Shown piece after piece: positions 22,401-31,818 of a DNA stretch of 64,000 nucleotides. The stretch's first letter is position 1. The number at the start of each line of letters is the position of its first letter. The translations under genes and the position numbers were made by a program. The notes beneath the pieces were generated by a model. That model ran no database searches. It saw only the letters and a program-made list of their open reading frames with translations, and was not told the DNA's origin. The stretch is from Apium graveolens (lineage: Eukaryota > Streptophyta > Magnoliopsida > Apiales > Apiaceae). The stretch spans positions 303,649,203-303,713,202 of the forward strand of contig NC_133650.1 of the NCBI RefSeq assembly GCF_009905375.1, read 5' to 3'.

Positions 22401-23870
22401 ATCACTACTTCTCCAATCATTCAAATCAAAGGAAAGCCTGATGGAATTGATTTAATCCAGCTAGCAGCAGCTGAAATTCAAGTGAAAGATCAAAGGAGGA
22501 GAATTGATGAAAGAATGCAACAGTTGTTTGGCTCAACACAAGATAAATCAATATTTGTGAAACATAGCACAAAGGTTGAACCAATCAATATGGAGCACAA
22601 GCCAAAAAGGAGAAATAAGGTTGGAGAGACTTCTTTCAAGAATCTAAAACCTATGGTTCTCAAGCCCAACACCAGATCCAGCAAGGACTCCACAAAGAAC
22701 CCTCTAGACTTTGCTCAGATGAAAGAAGTGGATTTTCCTCTTCCAAAGCCTGATGAAGACAAAGTTTTGGGTACAAGCATCATAAAACACAAGGAGACCA
22801 TGGATGAGGTAGTAAGGAGAAACATGGCTATTATCTTTAGAGAGGGAAAGAGCATATGTATGATGCAAGGACATCCCAAATTCTCAATAGCCAAGAGGGA
22901 AGAAACCAAAAGGTTAAAGAAAGAAGCTGAAAAACTCAAGGCTGACAAAAGAGCACAAGCAAAGCTTGAACAAAAGCTAAAGTCAAGTCTAGTTGAAAAT
23001 GAGAAAGGAATTGAAGTCAGGGGTGAAGACAAGATTGCAAACTTAGATGAGGTTTTTGGGAGTATATTTGGTGAAAGCATGGAGGAAAAAGAGGAATGGC
23101 AGAAGGGAAACAGAAGAAAGGCCAAGGCACATAGAAGGAGTGAAGGCAACACTGAAGAAACTAAATCTCTACCTTCCATACCTGAACCCTTTGTTGCTGA
23201 TCCCACTATAAACATCCATGGTGAACCAATCATCCCAAAAGAGGAACCTATTGATTGGGACACCATCAATTTGCCTACCTTTTTAACCACTCTTCCACTA
23301 CCAAAGAAACAGAAAAGAAAATCCAAATCTACACCTCCCCTAAACTCTAAGAAATTCACTCAAAAACATAAACCTAACCCTAAGCCACCCATTTCTAAAG
23401 ATGATTATGTTCACATATGTGACATAAAAGAAATTTCAGACATTGAACTCTATCTGGATGAGCTGGAGGATGTAAGGGGAATTGCTGCTTACAGACAGCT
23501 ACCAGAGAGATTGGTGTTCAGATACAAAGGAGCTGGGGAAAGAACATGGCCTCTCTACAGGATTCTGAATGAAGGCTACTCTACCTTGATCAGAGTCTTT
23601 TCAGCCATACAAAAGGATTCTGGCTTTACCAGGACTGCCAAGACTGAAATTCTCAACAAGATTGTCAACATAAGGAAAACTTGGAGGGAGCCCAATGCTT
23701 TGCCCAGAACCTTACTCATTCAAGAAAGGGGAACTCTCAAAGAAATGCAATCTAAGTTGGATATCAGTGATGAAGATGAAGCTGAATTCTTCAGACAACT
23801 CCAACTCCAAATTGAGGAAAATGACAAAGGGCTAGGAAAGAAAACCAGGGATCAAAGAAGAAAAAGATGA
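19446..23870 (+). CDS. Copia-A third ORF (env-like position of SIRE elements), intact
   Basis: 1474 codons, starting ATG GCA CCA GTA; the copia-B copy starts at the matching place (39055), which supports this start. The N-terminal about 240 residues form a conserved region (SGFIYEKNNF...FFMLLANHV). A long Ser/Thr/Pro-rich stretch follows, with five motif copies at residues about 551-589, then a coiled coil near 866-950 (LAKLEDRVQVIEDSVATIL), a Lys-rich region and a conserved C-terminal domain (YVHICDIKEISDIELYLDELEDVRGI). SIRE elements have an ORF here called env-like from its position. I see no clear signal peptide or fusion segment, so an envelope role is unproven. Confidence 0.85.
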   Translation: MAPVVKIMSQSGFIYEKNNFIALVEKNEAHSDYHKMMDFIKNYKLSYAMLEAPTIYCEVVEEIWTTAEFNSIDMTISFTLKGKNHCVNCDDLLACFKLPENNAMTPHTDNDVSSMLDSIGYSLNSASLGSIKRKGLRKEWSFLGDAFIKVFSGKISNFDAITSSLVNMLYMLVSDRYFNFSNYVMLELGTRLGNKANRPNNIYYARFFMLLANHVAEGLVITNENNKLKCWAQEKRVLADLLRMDLNSSVPLVYLPIMNAPQVGEVIASTTPTSSNPSISLSSSVAMESVTMPQQIPTKVTKTKLSKSKTKKTTSVVSQKTTVVTPTINPEGSEQGVSGEGRGEHQRNPQDKEGEKSASQASQATVSQKAVVVEKVTSISLAASSQKDVTIENSSQPGTHKRGRDTKAKHSPTKAFIRRKRARTQSSTQGAHTAQIHPSVSMPSQTQFDVAPTNVESQPHSLTINTHQSPHTSSPSLDVDMLFPSIPDSPSLQLREEPHSNTGDHHLLDDLLDHPQILSDIIEGSVSPKLISIYTDSTVISLSISTSFSSSTDITHPLTSGCSSTDKLNSSYPLIPSVSPSTAIPHPLIVSTHTTETIPSVEDLITVQSLLGLREGSDNLSERLGCSQAKGEIESSNMHAISSSMAKVSERSTTLVGEGEGVSCVSQGEPLMQEHRENERKAGTADIRMDPAIASESMIVNDAEKERQFQQHYKAVIDNISLDADTFTHPVSAYQVLAAQGNVEAEKTLHLVHTTASLQRDKTAINKMPSTAGESFEEFGVNSDDDDFVSSDGSMNLEGDEGPSSIPNLPEWAFTKESTTGQFNVSLVKQISTIKQAIQKTSHAGTKAILTAHLDSLHLMKLQQVRQNLSVDELRKDIADLKSYNSEKLDSVMPFGTMQDILLRLKKESHTEKRLAKLEDRVQVIEDSVATILHNQQSQTNLLLQLAKAQGLTPLLDDNKKGESKREGEGEPSTKIQISKVLVPAITTSPIIQIKGKPDGIDLIQLAAAEIQVKDQRRRIDERMQQLFGSTQDKSIFVKHSTKVEPINMEHKPKRRNKVGETSFKNLKPMVLKPNTRSSKDSTKNPLDFAQMKEVDFPLPKPDEDKVLGTSIIKHKETMDEVVRRNMAIIFREGKSICMMQGHPKFSIAKREETKRLKKEAEKLKADKRAQAKLEQKLKSSLVENEKGIEVRGEDKIANLDEVFGSIFGESMEEKEEWQKGNRRKAKAHRRSEGNTEETKSLPSIPEPFVADPTINIHGEPIIPKEEPIDWDTINLPTFLTTLPLPKKQKRKSKSTPPLNSKKFTQKHKPNPKPPISKDDYVHICDIKEISDIELYLDELEDVRGIAAYRQLPERLVFRYKGAGERTWPLYRILNEGYSTLIRVFSAIQKDSGFTRTAKTEILNKIVNIRKTWREPNALPRTLLIQERGTLKEMQSKLDISDEDEAEFFRQLQLQIEENDKGLGKKTRDQRRKR

Positions 23871-24046
23871 TTTGCTCAGGCTAGAGGGGCACCCTTGGAA
23901 ACACTGTAAATCTTCAATTACCTTCTAGTACATACACTTTTGCAGCACTTTTAAATTTCTACTTAGTTTTAGTTCATATATTTGTTAAGTGTTTTGTTAT
24001 CATCAAGTTAACCTTGAATTTATGTCTACAATTCTTATAGACATAA

Positions 24047-24058
24047 ATAGGGGGAGAT
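24047..24058 (+). promoter_or_regulatory. Copia-A polypurine tract
   Basis: ATAGGGGGAGAT lies directly before the 3' LTR start, the normal plus-strand primer site. The matching site in copia-B is at 43691-43703. Confidence 0.88.
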
Positions 24059-25113
24059 TGTTAGGAATATATGTGCATTTGTTTGATGATATGTTTAACA
24101 AAACACTTAAGTAGAAATCGTGTTTGTAGCCTCAACGGATAAGACCACTTTGGCTATCCGTTGATGGTGTAGCTTTACTTAGAAATAAGTCTAGTGTTAT
24201 AGCACATTTCAGTCTCTGAATTTGAGATATAATTCTTAAATGTTGAGGGAAATTATAAGTCATGTTGACTACTAAAGGATATGCAGATAGGAAGGCCAAT
24301 TGTAAATATTTCATGCCTTGTAATTTTGTATAAATGAAATGGTGTCAACGGATAACTTAAAGACCTTCAACGGATGAGAAACAAAGCTTCAACGGATGTC
24401 TCTAAAGCTTCAACGAATAACATCCTTCAACGGATGAGTGCATCAACGGATAGAGCTTTAACTGCTAACACATCAACGGATAAAGCCATCAACGGATGAA
24501 GGCTTCAACGGATGTTCTGTTAAATAGCAGTTGACAAGTGGTAGTTGTACCTACAAACAGAGGCACATGGGTTGACAGAGACAACTGAGATGTGGTAGCC
24601 TATTTCAGGAACATCTATAAAAGCAGCCGTTCTACTCTAGTATAAAGAGGCAATAGTCAACAATGCACTGGAGTAAAATGGAGAAGAAACAAGTGGAGAA
24701 CTTATTTTATTATTGTACTTTTTATCTTTGTCTTCACTTGTAAACTTGGTGTTATATAAACCAAGTAGCAGCTAGTAATTAGAATAGAATTTTTCCAGAG
24801 CTGTTTAGAAAAATCTTGAGAAAAATTATCTAGTTTGTACTAGGATGCAGCTGTGATCAACTTTTTGAATCACAGATTTTCTGAAATACCATCTCTGGTG
24901 GAACAACAAATCCACCAGAAAAGTTTTTAAGGTCTGTTGTGTTCTGTACTTTTGTGCTTGAATATATATCTGTCTGTATTAGCTTAAAGCAATTCACACA
25001 CTTGTTTATCTTAAACACACAGCCTTTGAAACTGCTCAAAACTTGAAAAAGTTTTGAGATTTACATTCAACCCCCATTCTGTAAATCTCATTGTTAGTTC
25101 ACTAGGAATAACA
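24059..25113 (+). repeat. Copia-A 3' LTR
   Basis: 1055 bases, nearly identical to 12023-13079. It repeats the motif array (perfect copies from 24132 to 24513). Visible differences include loss of TA near 24119 and a C-to-A change inside the C-rich U5 loop. Confidence 0.93.
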
Positions 25114-25118
25114 ACACT

Positions 25119-25221
25119 TATATCTATATTCGAGTTGAACATTTTTATTTCGAGAAAAAGGTTCAAGAATTCCATTCAACCCCCCTTCTGTAATTCTTGC
25201 TATATTTTTAAGGGACTAACA
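25119..25221 (+). repeat. Copia-B 5' LTR, last part
   Basis: Continues the LTR after copia-A and ends GGGACTAACA. It holds the U5 hairpin: arms 25164-25174 and 25189-25199 (one mismatch) around the loop TTCAACCCCCCTTC (25175-25188). Confidence 0.9.
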
Positions 25222-25223
25222 AT

Positions 25224-25235
25224 TGGTATCAGAGC
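25224..25235 (+). promoter_or_regulatory. Copia-B primer binding site
   Basis: TGGTATCAGAGC, complementary to initiator methionine tRNA, just after the LTR. Confidence 0.9.
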
Positions 25236-25282
25236 AAGCTCTTAATCTACAAAGAGTTTAAAGATCAAAACAATTCAGCAAG

Positions 25283-27681
25283 ATGAACAAGAAAGACGTT
25301 GGAGTCAAAATTCATTTTCTAGATAAAGATAATTACCATAATTGGAAGGTAAAGATGCATCTTCATATGCTTTCTCAAGATGAGGCCTATGTGGACTGCA
25401 TAGAAAGAGGCCCTCATGTTCCAATGAGAGCTGCAACAGGAAACGAGCCATCAGTTCCCAAGCCAAGGCACGAATGGTCTGATCCTGACATTGAACAAGT
25501 CAGGAAGGATAAAAAGGCCATGAACATTATGTTCAATGGAGTTGATGTAGACATGTTTGACAACATTATCAACTACAAAACTGCCAAGGAAGTCTGGGAT
25601 ACTATACAAATAATCCGTGATGGCACTGAGCAAGTTAGAGAAAATAAGATGCAGCTCTTGATTCAACAATATGAGCATTTTCACAATGAGGAAAGTGAGT
25701 CACTCACTGACATTTTTAGTAGATTTCAAAAACTACTAAATGCTCTTAAGTTGCATGGAAGAGTCTATCAGACCAAATACTCTAATCTGAAATTCCTTAG
25801 ATCTCTTTCAAAGGAATGGAAATCAATGACAGTCTCATTAAGAAACTCACAAGATTATAAAGAGTTTACTTTGGAGAGACTGTATGGCATCCTGAAGACC
25901 TATGAGCTTGAGATAGAGCAGGATGAAATGATGGAGAGAGGAAAGAAGAAAGGAGGATCCATTGCACTAGTTGCTGATTTGGAAAAGGAGAAGGAAGTGA
26001 AGATGGAAGCTGTTGAGTCAACTTCTAAGGTCTGTGAGAACAAGGGCAAGGGGCTTGCAGTAGAAAGTGAAGATTCATTGAGCCAAGATGACATGGAGGA
26101 CATTGATGAGCACCTAGCATTTCTATCCAGGAGATTTGCCAAGCTCAAGTTTAAGAAGAACTTTGGAGCAGTCAAGCCAAATAGAAACATGGTGGATAAG
26201 TCAAAATTCAAATGTTTCAAATGTGGCTTGGAGGGCATTTTGCAAATGAGTGTAGAAAGTCAGATTCTAGTAAGAAAAGGTTTGAGTCTGTGGATTATAA
26301 GCAAAAATAATTTGATCTAACCAAACAAAAGGAAAGGGCTTTTATTATACAAGAGAATGACTGGGCAGCAGATGGTTTGGATGAAGATGAAGATGTCAGC
26401 TATGTCAATCTAGCCCTAATGGCCAAGTTTGATGAAAGAGAGACAAGTTCCTCAAGCAATCAGGTAATTACTACAAACCTTGCACATTTATCTAAAGCTG
26501 AGTGTAATGATGTCATAAATGACATGTCTACAGAATTATATCATTTGCGTGTTACACTTAAGTCTCTTACTAAAGAAAATGCTAAAATAAAAGAAAACAA
26601 CTTATTTTTAAGTGAGAGGAATAATGTGCTTGAGTCTCAGTTTGTTGATTTTGAGAAACTAAGATTTGAGTGTAAGATTGCCAAGGAGGAATTAACTGAG
26701 TCCTTGAAAAAGGAAGAGATTTTAAAGAAGCAGCTCGAGCGTGAACAAGAGGTGATTAAAGCATGGAAAACATCCAGGGATATTCATGCTCAAATTACCA
26801 AAGTTAAAGGAATTGAGTCTTTTTGTGATGAAGCCTGGAAGAAGAGTAAAGAGAAACTAGAACCTAATTTGGTAGATGGTTTGCTGACAGATGTAGACTC
26901 GACGGATGATGAGAACTATTTGTCGGATAACAAGAAGTGTTATCCGTCGAAAGATGAAAATCCTCATCCGTCGGCTGTGAGCAAGCCCGTTAGCAAAGCC
27001 AAACTAATCGAGCTGAATGAGAAGTATGGGTCTATTTCCAAGAACTTTGTTTCAGGAGAGTCAAGTCAAGTTAAGAAAGGAAAAATGGCTAATGTTGGTC
27101 ACATGACTGTCAAACAGTTAAGTGACAGACTTGAATAAATTGAGATAAAAACAGAGACTAAAAGGAAAAACAACAGGAATGGTAAAGTAGGGATTAACAA
27201 ACACAATAACTACACACCTGATAAATATGCTCCTAGAAAAATCTGTGTCAAGTATGGTAGTATAAATTATTTGTCTGTTAATTGCAAATTTGCCATGCCT
27301 ACTCCCATGTCTGTTCAGTCTCAATTTCCTAACATGAATGCCATGCCTCCCATGCCTGTTAATGCTATGCCTACACAGAACATGAATGCACAATTTGCTA
27401 ATATGCCATTTGCACCTAATCCATATTATGTTGCATACAGTATGCCTCAAATGCCATTTAGCATGCCTTACTGGAATAACATGTTTACACCAAGCATGCC
27501 ATTTCCTGTTAGCCATAATATGCATGATAATTCTGTTGCGTTAAATGGTTTCAAAGGTCCAACCCAAATGACTAAGGAAGAATCTGAAATTCCTAAGTTA
27601 GATGAATTAAGACCTAAGAAACAGAAGAAGAAAGCTAACAAGGCAGGACCCAAGGAAACTTGGGTACCAAAATCAACTTGA
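25283..27681 (+). pseudogene. gag: Copia-B gag
   Basis: Starts MNKKDVGVKIHFLDKDNYHNW. The copia Gag domain is intact (KAMNIMFNGVDVDMFDNI, LLIQQYEHF, LERLYGILKTYELE). The frame is lost inside the zinc knuckle (CFKCGLEG, about 26230), resumes in another frame at about 26377 with the coiled coil, stops at 27136-27138, and runs on through a Met/Pro-rich tail to TGA at 27679-27681. The second knuckle is degenerate (CVKYGS...NC), unlike copia-A. Motif copies (TCGACGGAT at 26899, ATCCGTCGA at 26942, variants at 26921 and 26966) sit in the same linker as in copia-A. Confidence 0.88.
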
Positions 27682-27686
27682 TTTGA

Positions 27687-28032
27687 TTTTGATGTGTGCA
27701 GGGAAACAGAAGGAATCTTTGGTACTTGGACAGTGGTTGTTCAAGACACATGACTGGTGATTCTACCCTGCTCACAGAGTTTAAGGAGAGAGCTGGCCCA
27801 AGTATTACTTTTGGAGATGACAACAAGGGTTATACTGTGGGATATGCCTTGATTTCAAAGGACAATGTCATCATCGAGGAGGTTGCCTTAGTGGATGGTC
27901 TCAAACACAATCTGTTGAGTATCAGCCAGCTTTGTGACAAAGGCAATTCAGTTACCTTCAACAAAGAAGCCTGTGTTGTGACTAATAATCAAAGCAACAA
28001 AGTGGTTCTCACTGGTGTGAGAAGAGGAAATG
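27687..28032 (+). pseudogene. pol: Copia-B pol, first part (protease), cut by copia-C
   Basis: Encodes WYLDSGCSRHMTGDSTLL and the following protease residues to GVRRGNV. Copia-C is inserted after 28032; AAATG (28028-28032) is duplicated at 35515-35519, and pol resumes at 35520 with the expected next residues YLADFNST. Confidence 0.92.
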
Positions 28033-29402
28033 TGTTAGGTCCCAATGCGTTTGTAGAAGGGGGGTTGAATACAAACGGTACCGAATAATCGAATTAAATA
28101 CGGAATAAAAATATGAAACAAAATTCAAGTTAAATAAGAATATTATTAAACTTGAAATGTGTTACAACAACTGTATCAATTACAAGGAATTAATCTTAAA
28201 TTAATTATCACAAATTTAGAATAAATTCGACATGAACTTTTTCTATTTTTGCAATAATTAGAATCAAATGCTAAACGCGATTTGAGATTAAGTTCTAGGG
28301 ATTTTGATCCGCTAGATTGTTACACAAGAACAAGATAAATATTTCTAGTTTATTGGATTTAACTTTACAATCTAGAAATTGATCTTGAAGTTTTGCAGAG
28401 AAGATGAAATATTGTTCTGCTTCTTTTTCTTTTGTTCTCGGGTTCTGTATTGTTGATTGAATAATAATTGAATGAACTGCTTCTGCTTCTTTTAATCAAT
28501 CAACCGAATAGAATTGAACTGACAAGACAATCCTGAGCTCAGCAAGACAATCGGTAGGACTATCCTTAGAACTAGCAAGACAATCAGAATGAACTAGCAA
28601 GACTTTCGGTATGACAATCAATTGTCATACCGATTGTCATAGTAGTTCAAACAGATTGTTTTTGCTGAAAATAAATAGATTTAAATCCTATAAAAATTCT
28701 GGTAAGACAATCCTTTTGAATTAGCATGACTTTCGGTATGACTATTGATTGTCATACCGATTGTCATACTAATACAATCAGTTGTCTTGTTGAATTAAAA
28801 CAGATTTTTAAACCAATTTAAATTCTGAAAATTCTTAATATTAATTCAGAATTAATTAATCAATTAATTTAATTAATCAAATAAATTAATCTTTTGCAGA
28901 TATAATTTAATTTCTTAATTAAATTATATGACTTAATTAATTAATAGATAATTAATACTAATCTTGAGCAGCATCTATTCTTCTATATATCTTCTGAAAA
29001 TCACTGAAATATATGAATCAATTCCACCACTTCAATGTTGACACTCGATGTACTGTCTGGTTCATGAGTGACTAACTTCCGTGACGTTTCTTCATGTCTT
29101 GACTTTGACACTTTGATTTTCTTCAGATTAAATCCTTGTAATTAATCATACTCTGACGAGATCTCTGTCACTTGATTAAATCCACGATCTTGATTTATAT
29201 CACTGAGGCTTGATCAATTTCTTGAACTTCTTCCAGTGAATTAACTCCTCAAGTCTGTAGATGAACCTTGTTTCTGAATCCTCCGACAGATGTTACTTTG
29301 CGAGATCTCTCTAACGGTAGATCCACTATTTACTTATTACATTCTTATTTGAGTTGAGTTGAATCCTCGAATATACAAATAGGCTATGACATATGACTTA
29401 CA
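28033..29402 (-). repeat. Copia-C LTR (3' LTR on its own strand)
   Basis: Plus-strand ends are TGTTAGGTCCC and ATGACTTACA. The C-rich hairpin is at 28048-28077: arms CGTTTGTA and TACAAACG around a 14-base loop that on the minus strand is TTCAACCCCCCTTC. GACAATC or its inverse occurs about eight times in 28523-28790, with a 12-bp palindrome CGGTATGACAAT (28607-28618 and 28621-28632). Confidence 0.92.
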
Positions 29403-31565
29403 ATCTCCCCCTATTTATTTGTTAGACAATAACACACAAATACCTAGAGGATAACTCAACTAACAAATAAGAAAAAGATATAAAAAGAAATGCAAAGTAA
29501 ATAGTAGAAAAGTTCTGGATGACATTTAACATTTTCCAGATTCCAAGTAGATGTTCCTCTAGACTGAACATATCTTCAAGTAGTTTCATCTTCATTTGTA
29601 CAACCATATTTCCTGTTGAGAAGCACATATCTCTCTTGCTTCTCCCCCTATGAGAATCAACTAATTAAAGAAGATCACCTTCGTTTACCACCTCTCCCGT
29701 ATAATAGGATCCGCAGATAAAAACCAATGGTACTCCCCTAACAGCTTCTTCCCTTACTAGAAAATCACCTTGTGTTTACCACCTCTCCCGTACAATAGGA
29801 TCCGTAGTTACAAACAACAATGGTGTGGTGTAGTGTACATATGCTTCATCTTTTTCTTCCTCCCTGCTATTTCTCCCCCTTAGTTGAGGAATCCTCCAAA
29901 CTATTACTTAAGCTTTTATCTCCCCCTTAAAGAAGGAATGTATGCCGTCGTCTGAAGGAGTTCTCATATTTCACTTGGTTGGAAAAGAAATAACAAGTAG
30001 TTTCTCTTTCTTTCTCACTGTGAGTGTGTGATTCTGTTTTAGTGTACCTCACATGTGTTTCACTCTTCTCTCCACTCGTGTTTACACTCATTCTCACAAA
30101 TGTATCACTCCTCTCATAGCTCCAACATTCAGCTGTACCTACAAGGCAAATCACCTTAGCCATCCTTAAGGAGGTCACAGGTGGTGCAATGGGAGTTCGC
30201 AAATCCCCATCCTTGTTAAACTCGTCAGATGAATTTGAGTCATAATTTACAAGTTGCTAGTTTCCCTTTTAGGGTTCCAGATTTGAATTCTGGGAAGGTA
30301 AACAATGATCCAAAGAATTTAGCATAAAGATCAAGGTTCCCTTCTAATGTCTATGAAGACATTTCCTTGTGACTCATCAGGTAATATCTGAATCATTGTC
30401 AACAAGTTGTTGATCTGCACCTATGTCAGATCCACTATCCGCAGATGCATCCAGGGGATTTAAGCCTGGGGAGGTAGACACTGACCACTGACATATGGCT
30501 TTTGGATCAGTATCATCTCCTAACACCTGTAAAGGCAATTGGTCCATTAACGAACCTTGAACAATCGAATCTGACCTTAAAATGGTCGAAACTCTTGTTT
30601 CCGTCAACTCATCCTTTGTGTGTGTAACCTCTCCTTGTGCATCAAATTTTTTTATGTTTGAAGTGGTGACATTACATCGGATACCTTGGCCGACAGGCAA
30701 ATTTCAATAGACGCACCCTGTTAAGAGAATGAATCTAGTAACTGTTTTTGTGCCTTTTCAGCCATTACATCTTTTTGAGAAGATGTATGGGGGCTAGCAG
30801 TTGTCTCGGTTTAAATACTACTCATCTATGTAGGAGACAGAGCTACTGGGTTGACTACAGAACCTTCCTTATGTGGTGCACTAAGGCACTATCTCCCTCA
30901 CGCTCATTTATACTATATTTAGTGGTAAGAGAGTGTTGGTTAGTTTTGTTTCTGTGTTTGTCTTTACAGTCTGGGATAAATGTTTTGGGTTTTCAACCTC
31001 ATGACTCTCAATGAAAGAAAGTCATTGGAGACTGACCTTGTATCACAGAACATAGGGCAATATAGAGAGATAAAATATACTTAAGATCTATAATGAATGA
31101 AAATTATACATTTAATCTTTTGAGAGTAATGATGTACAATAGTGATTTCAAAAGATTTTACATGAAATAAGAAATAACTAATGTAGAAAGAAGTTTGATT
31201 TACTCCTAAAACTTACTGCACATATAAAACAATATGATTGTGCCTAGTGATTAGAGAGTTATAAATATGACGACTCTACTAGTTCATATAAAATTATAAC
31301 TTCAGTTAGAGTGCCATACCATGTCCTTGACGATTGCTTGAGTAGTACACTAGTTCATACCAACCTGAAGTGAGATTGTGAAGAAGAGATTGCATAGTCC
31401 AATAGATCTGCAGCTGCAAAGTTCATGAACTGTGGTGCATTGACTTCCTCTTTTGACTCACCAACCAGGAGTACACTTGTACACATCTTACTAGAGTCCA
31501 ATTCCAAGTGTAATGTGCAGCAGGTGCCTGATATGTCGTAATATTCTCAAGTCTCGTCACTGGTG
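29403..31565 (-). other. Copia-C 3' internal region, no recognised gene
   Basis: The polypurine tract is next to the LTR (plus strand ATCTCCCCCTATTT at 29403-29416). Three further TCTCCCCCT-like boxes lie near 29641, 29872 and 29920. A direct repeat of about 60 bases occurs at 29673-29730 and 29763-29823 (both contain TTTACCACCTCTCCCGTA). A minus-strand frame at 30377-30700 (107 codons) has no family I know. The region may derive from a third ORF, but I cannot show it. Confidence 0.5.
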
Positions 31566-31811
31566 CTATATGTTAGATACTGCTTCCTGATAATAACCTA
31601 GCACAATATACAAATTTACAATGATAACATTCCCAGCTTGCAAACAGCCATATCCCTCAGATAAACCTTTGCTGTTATCTCCAAAGGTAACCAAGGGGCC
31701 AGCTTTCTCAACCACATTTGTTAGCAGGGCTCTATCTCCGGTCATATGTCTTGATGATCCACTGTCAAGAATCCACACTACCGGTTACACCTGTTTAATG
31801 CCCTGCAACAC
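31566..31811 (-). pseudogene. Copia-C protease remnant
   Basis: On the minus strand it encodes WILDSGSSRHMTGDRALL and the following PLVTFGDNSKG and GNVII segments. The homology then stops abruptly near 31610, where copia-A and copia-B continue with the GLKHNLLSISQLCD segment. This marks the left edge of the large pol deletion. Confidence 0.85.
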
Positions 31812-31818
31812 AAATGGA

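Larger units (their letters stand above)
12023..25113 (+). mobile_element. Copia-A: SIRE-like Ty1/copia element inserted in the copia-B 5' LTR
   Basis: It starts TGTTAGGAATA and ends TAGGAATAACA, flanked by ACACT on both sides (12018-12022 and 25114-25118). LTRs are 12023-13079 and 24059-25113. By eye they differ at about a dozen sites, so this is the youngest insertion. gag and pol carry single-base frameshifts and stops, but the 4.4-kb third ORF is intact. It belongs to the same lineage as copia-B, with a related but distinct sequence. Confidence 0.95.

Noticed and set aside
22715..23359. 214-codon minus-strand ORF inside copia-A ORF3
   Set aside because: A shadow of the Lys/Glu-rich ORF3 coding strand; its Ser/Phe/Leu-rich composition is what the reverse of such a sequence gives.
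19446..23870. Calling ORF3 a true envelope protein
   Set aside because: Position matches SIRE env-like ORFs, but no signal peptide, fusion peptide or clear transmembrane anchor is visible; named only by position.
30377..31014. ORFs of 107 and 88 codons in the copia-C internal region as host genes
   Set aside because: No domain, no conserved neighbour and placed inside a retrotransposon; kept only as part of the undefined internal region.
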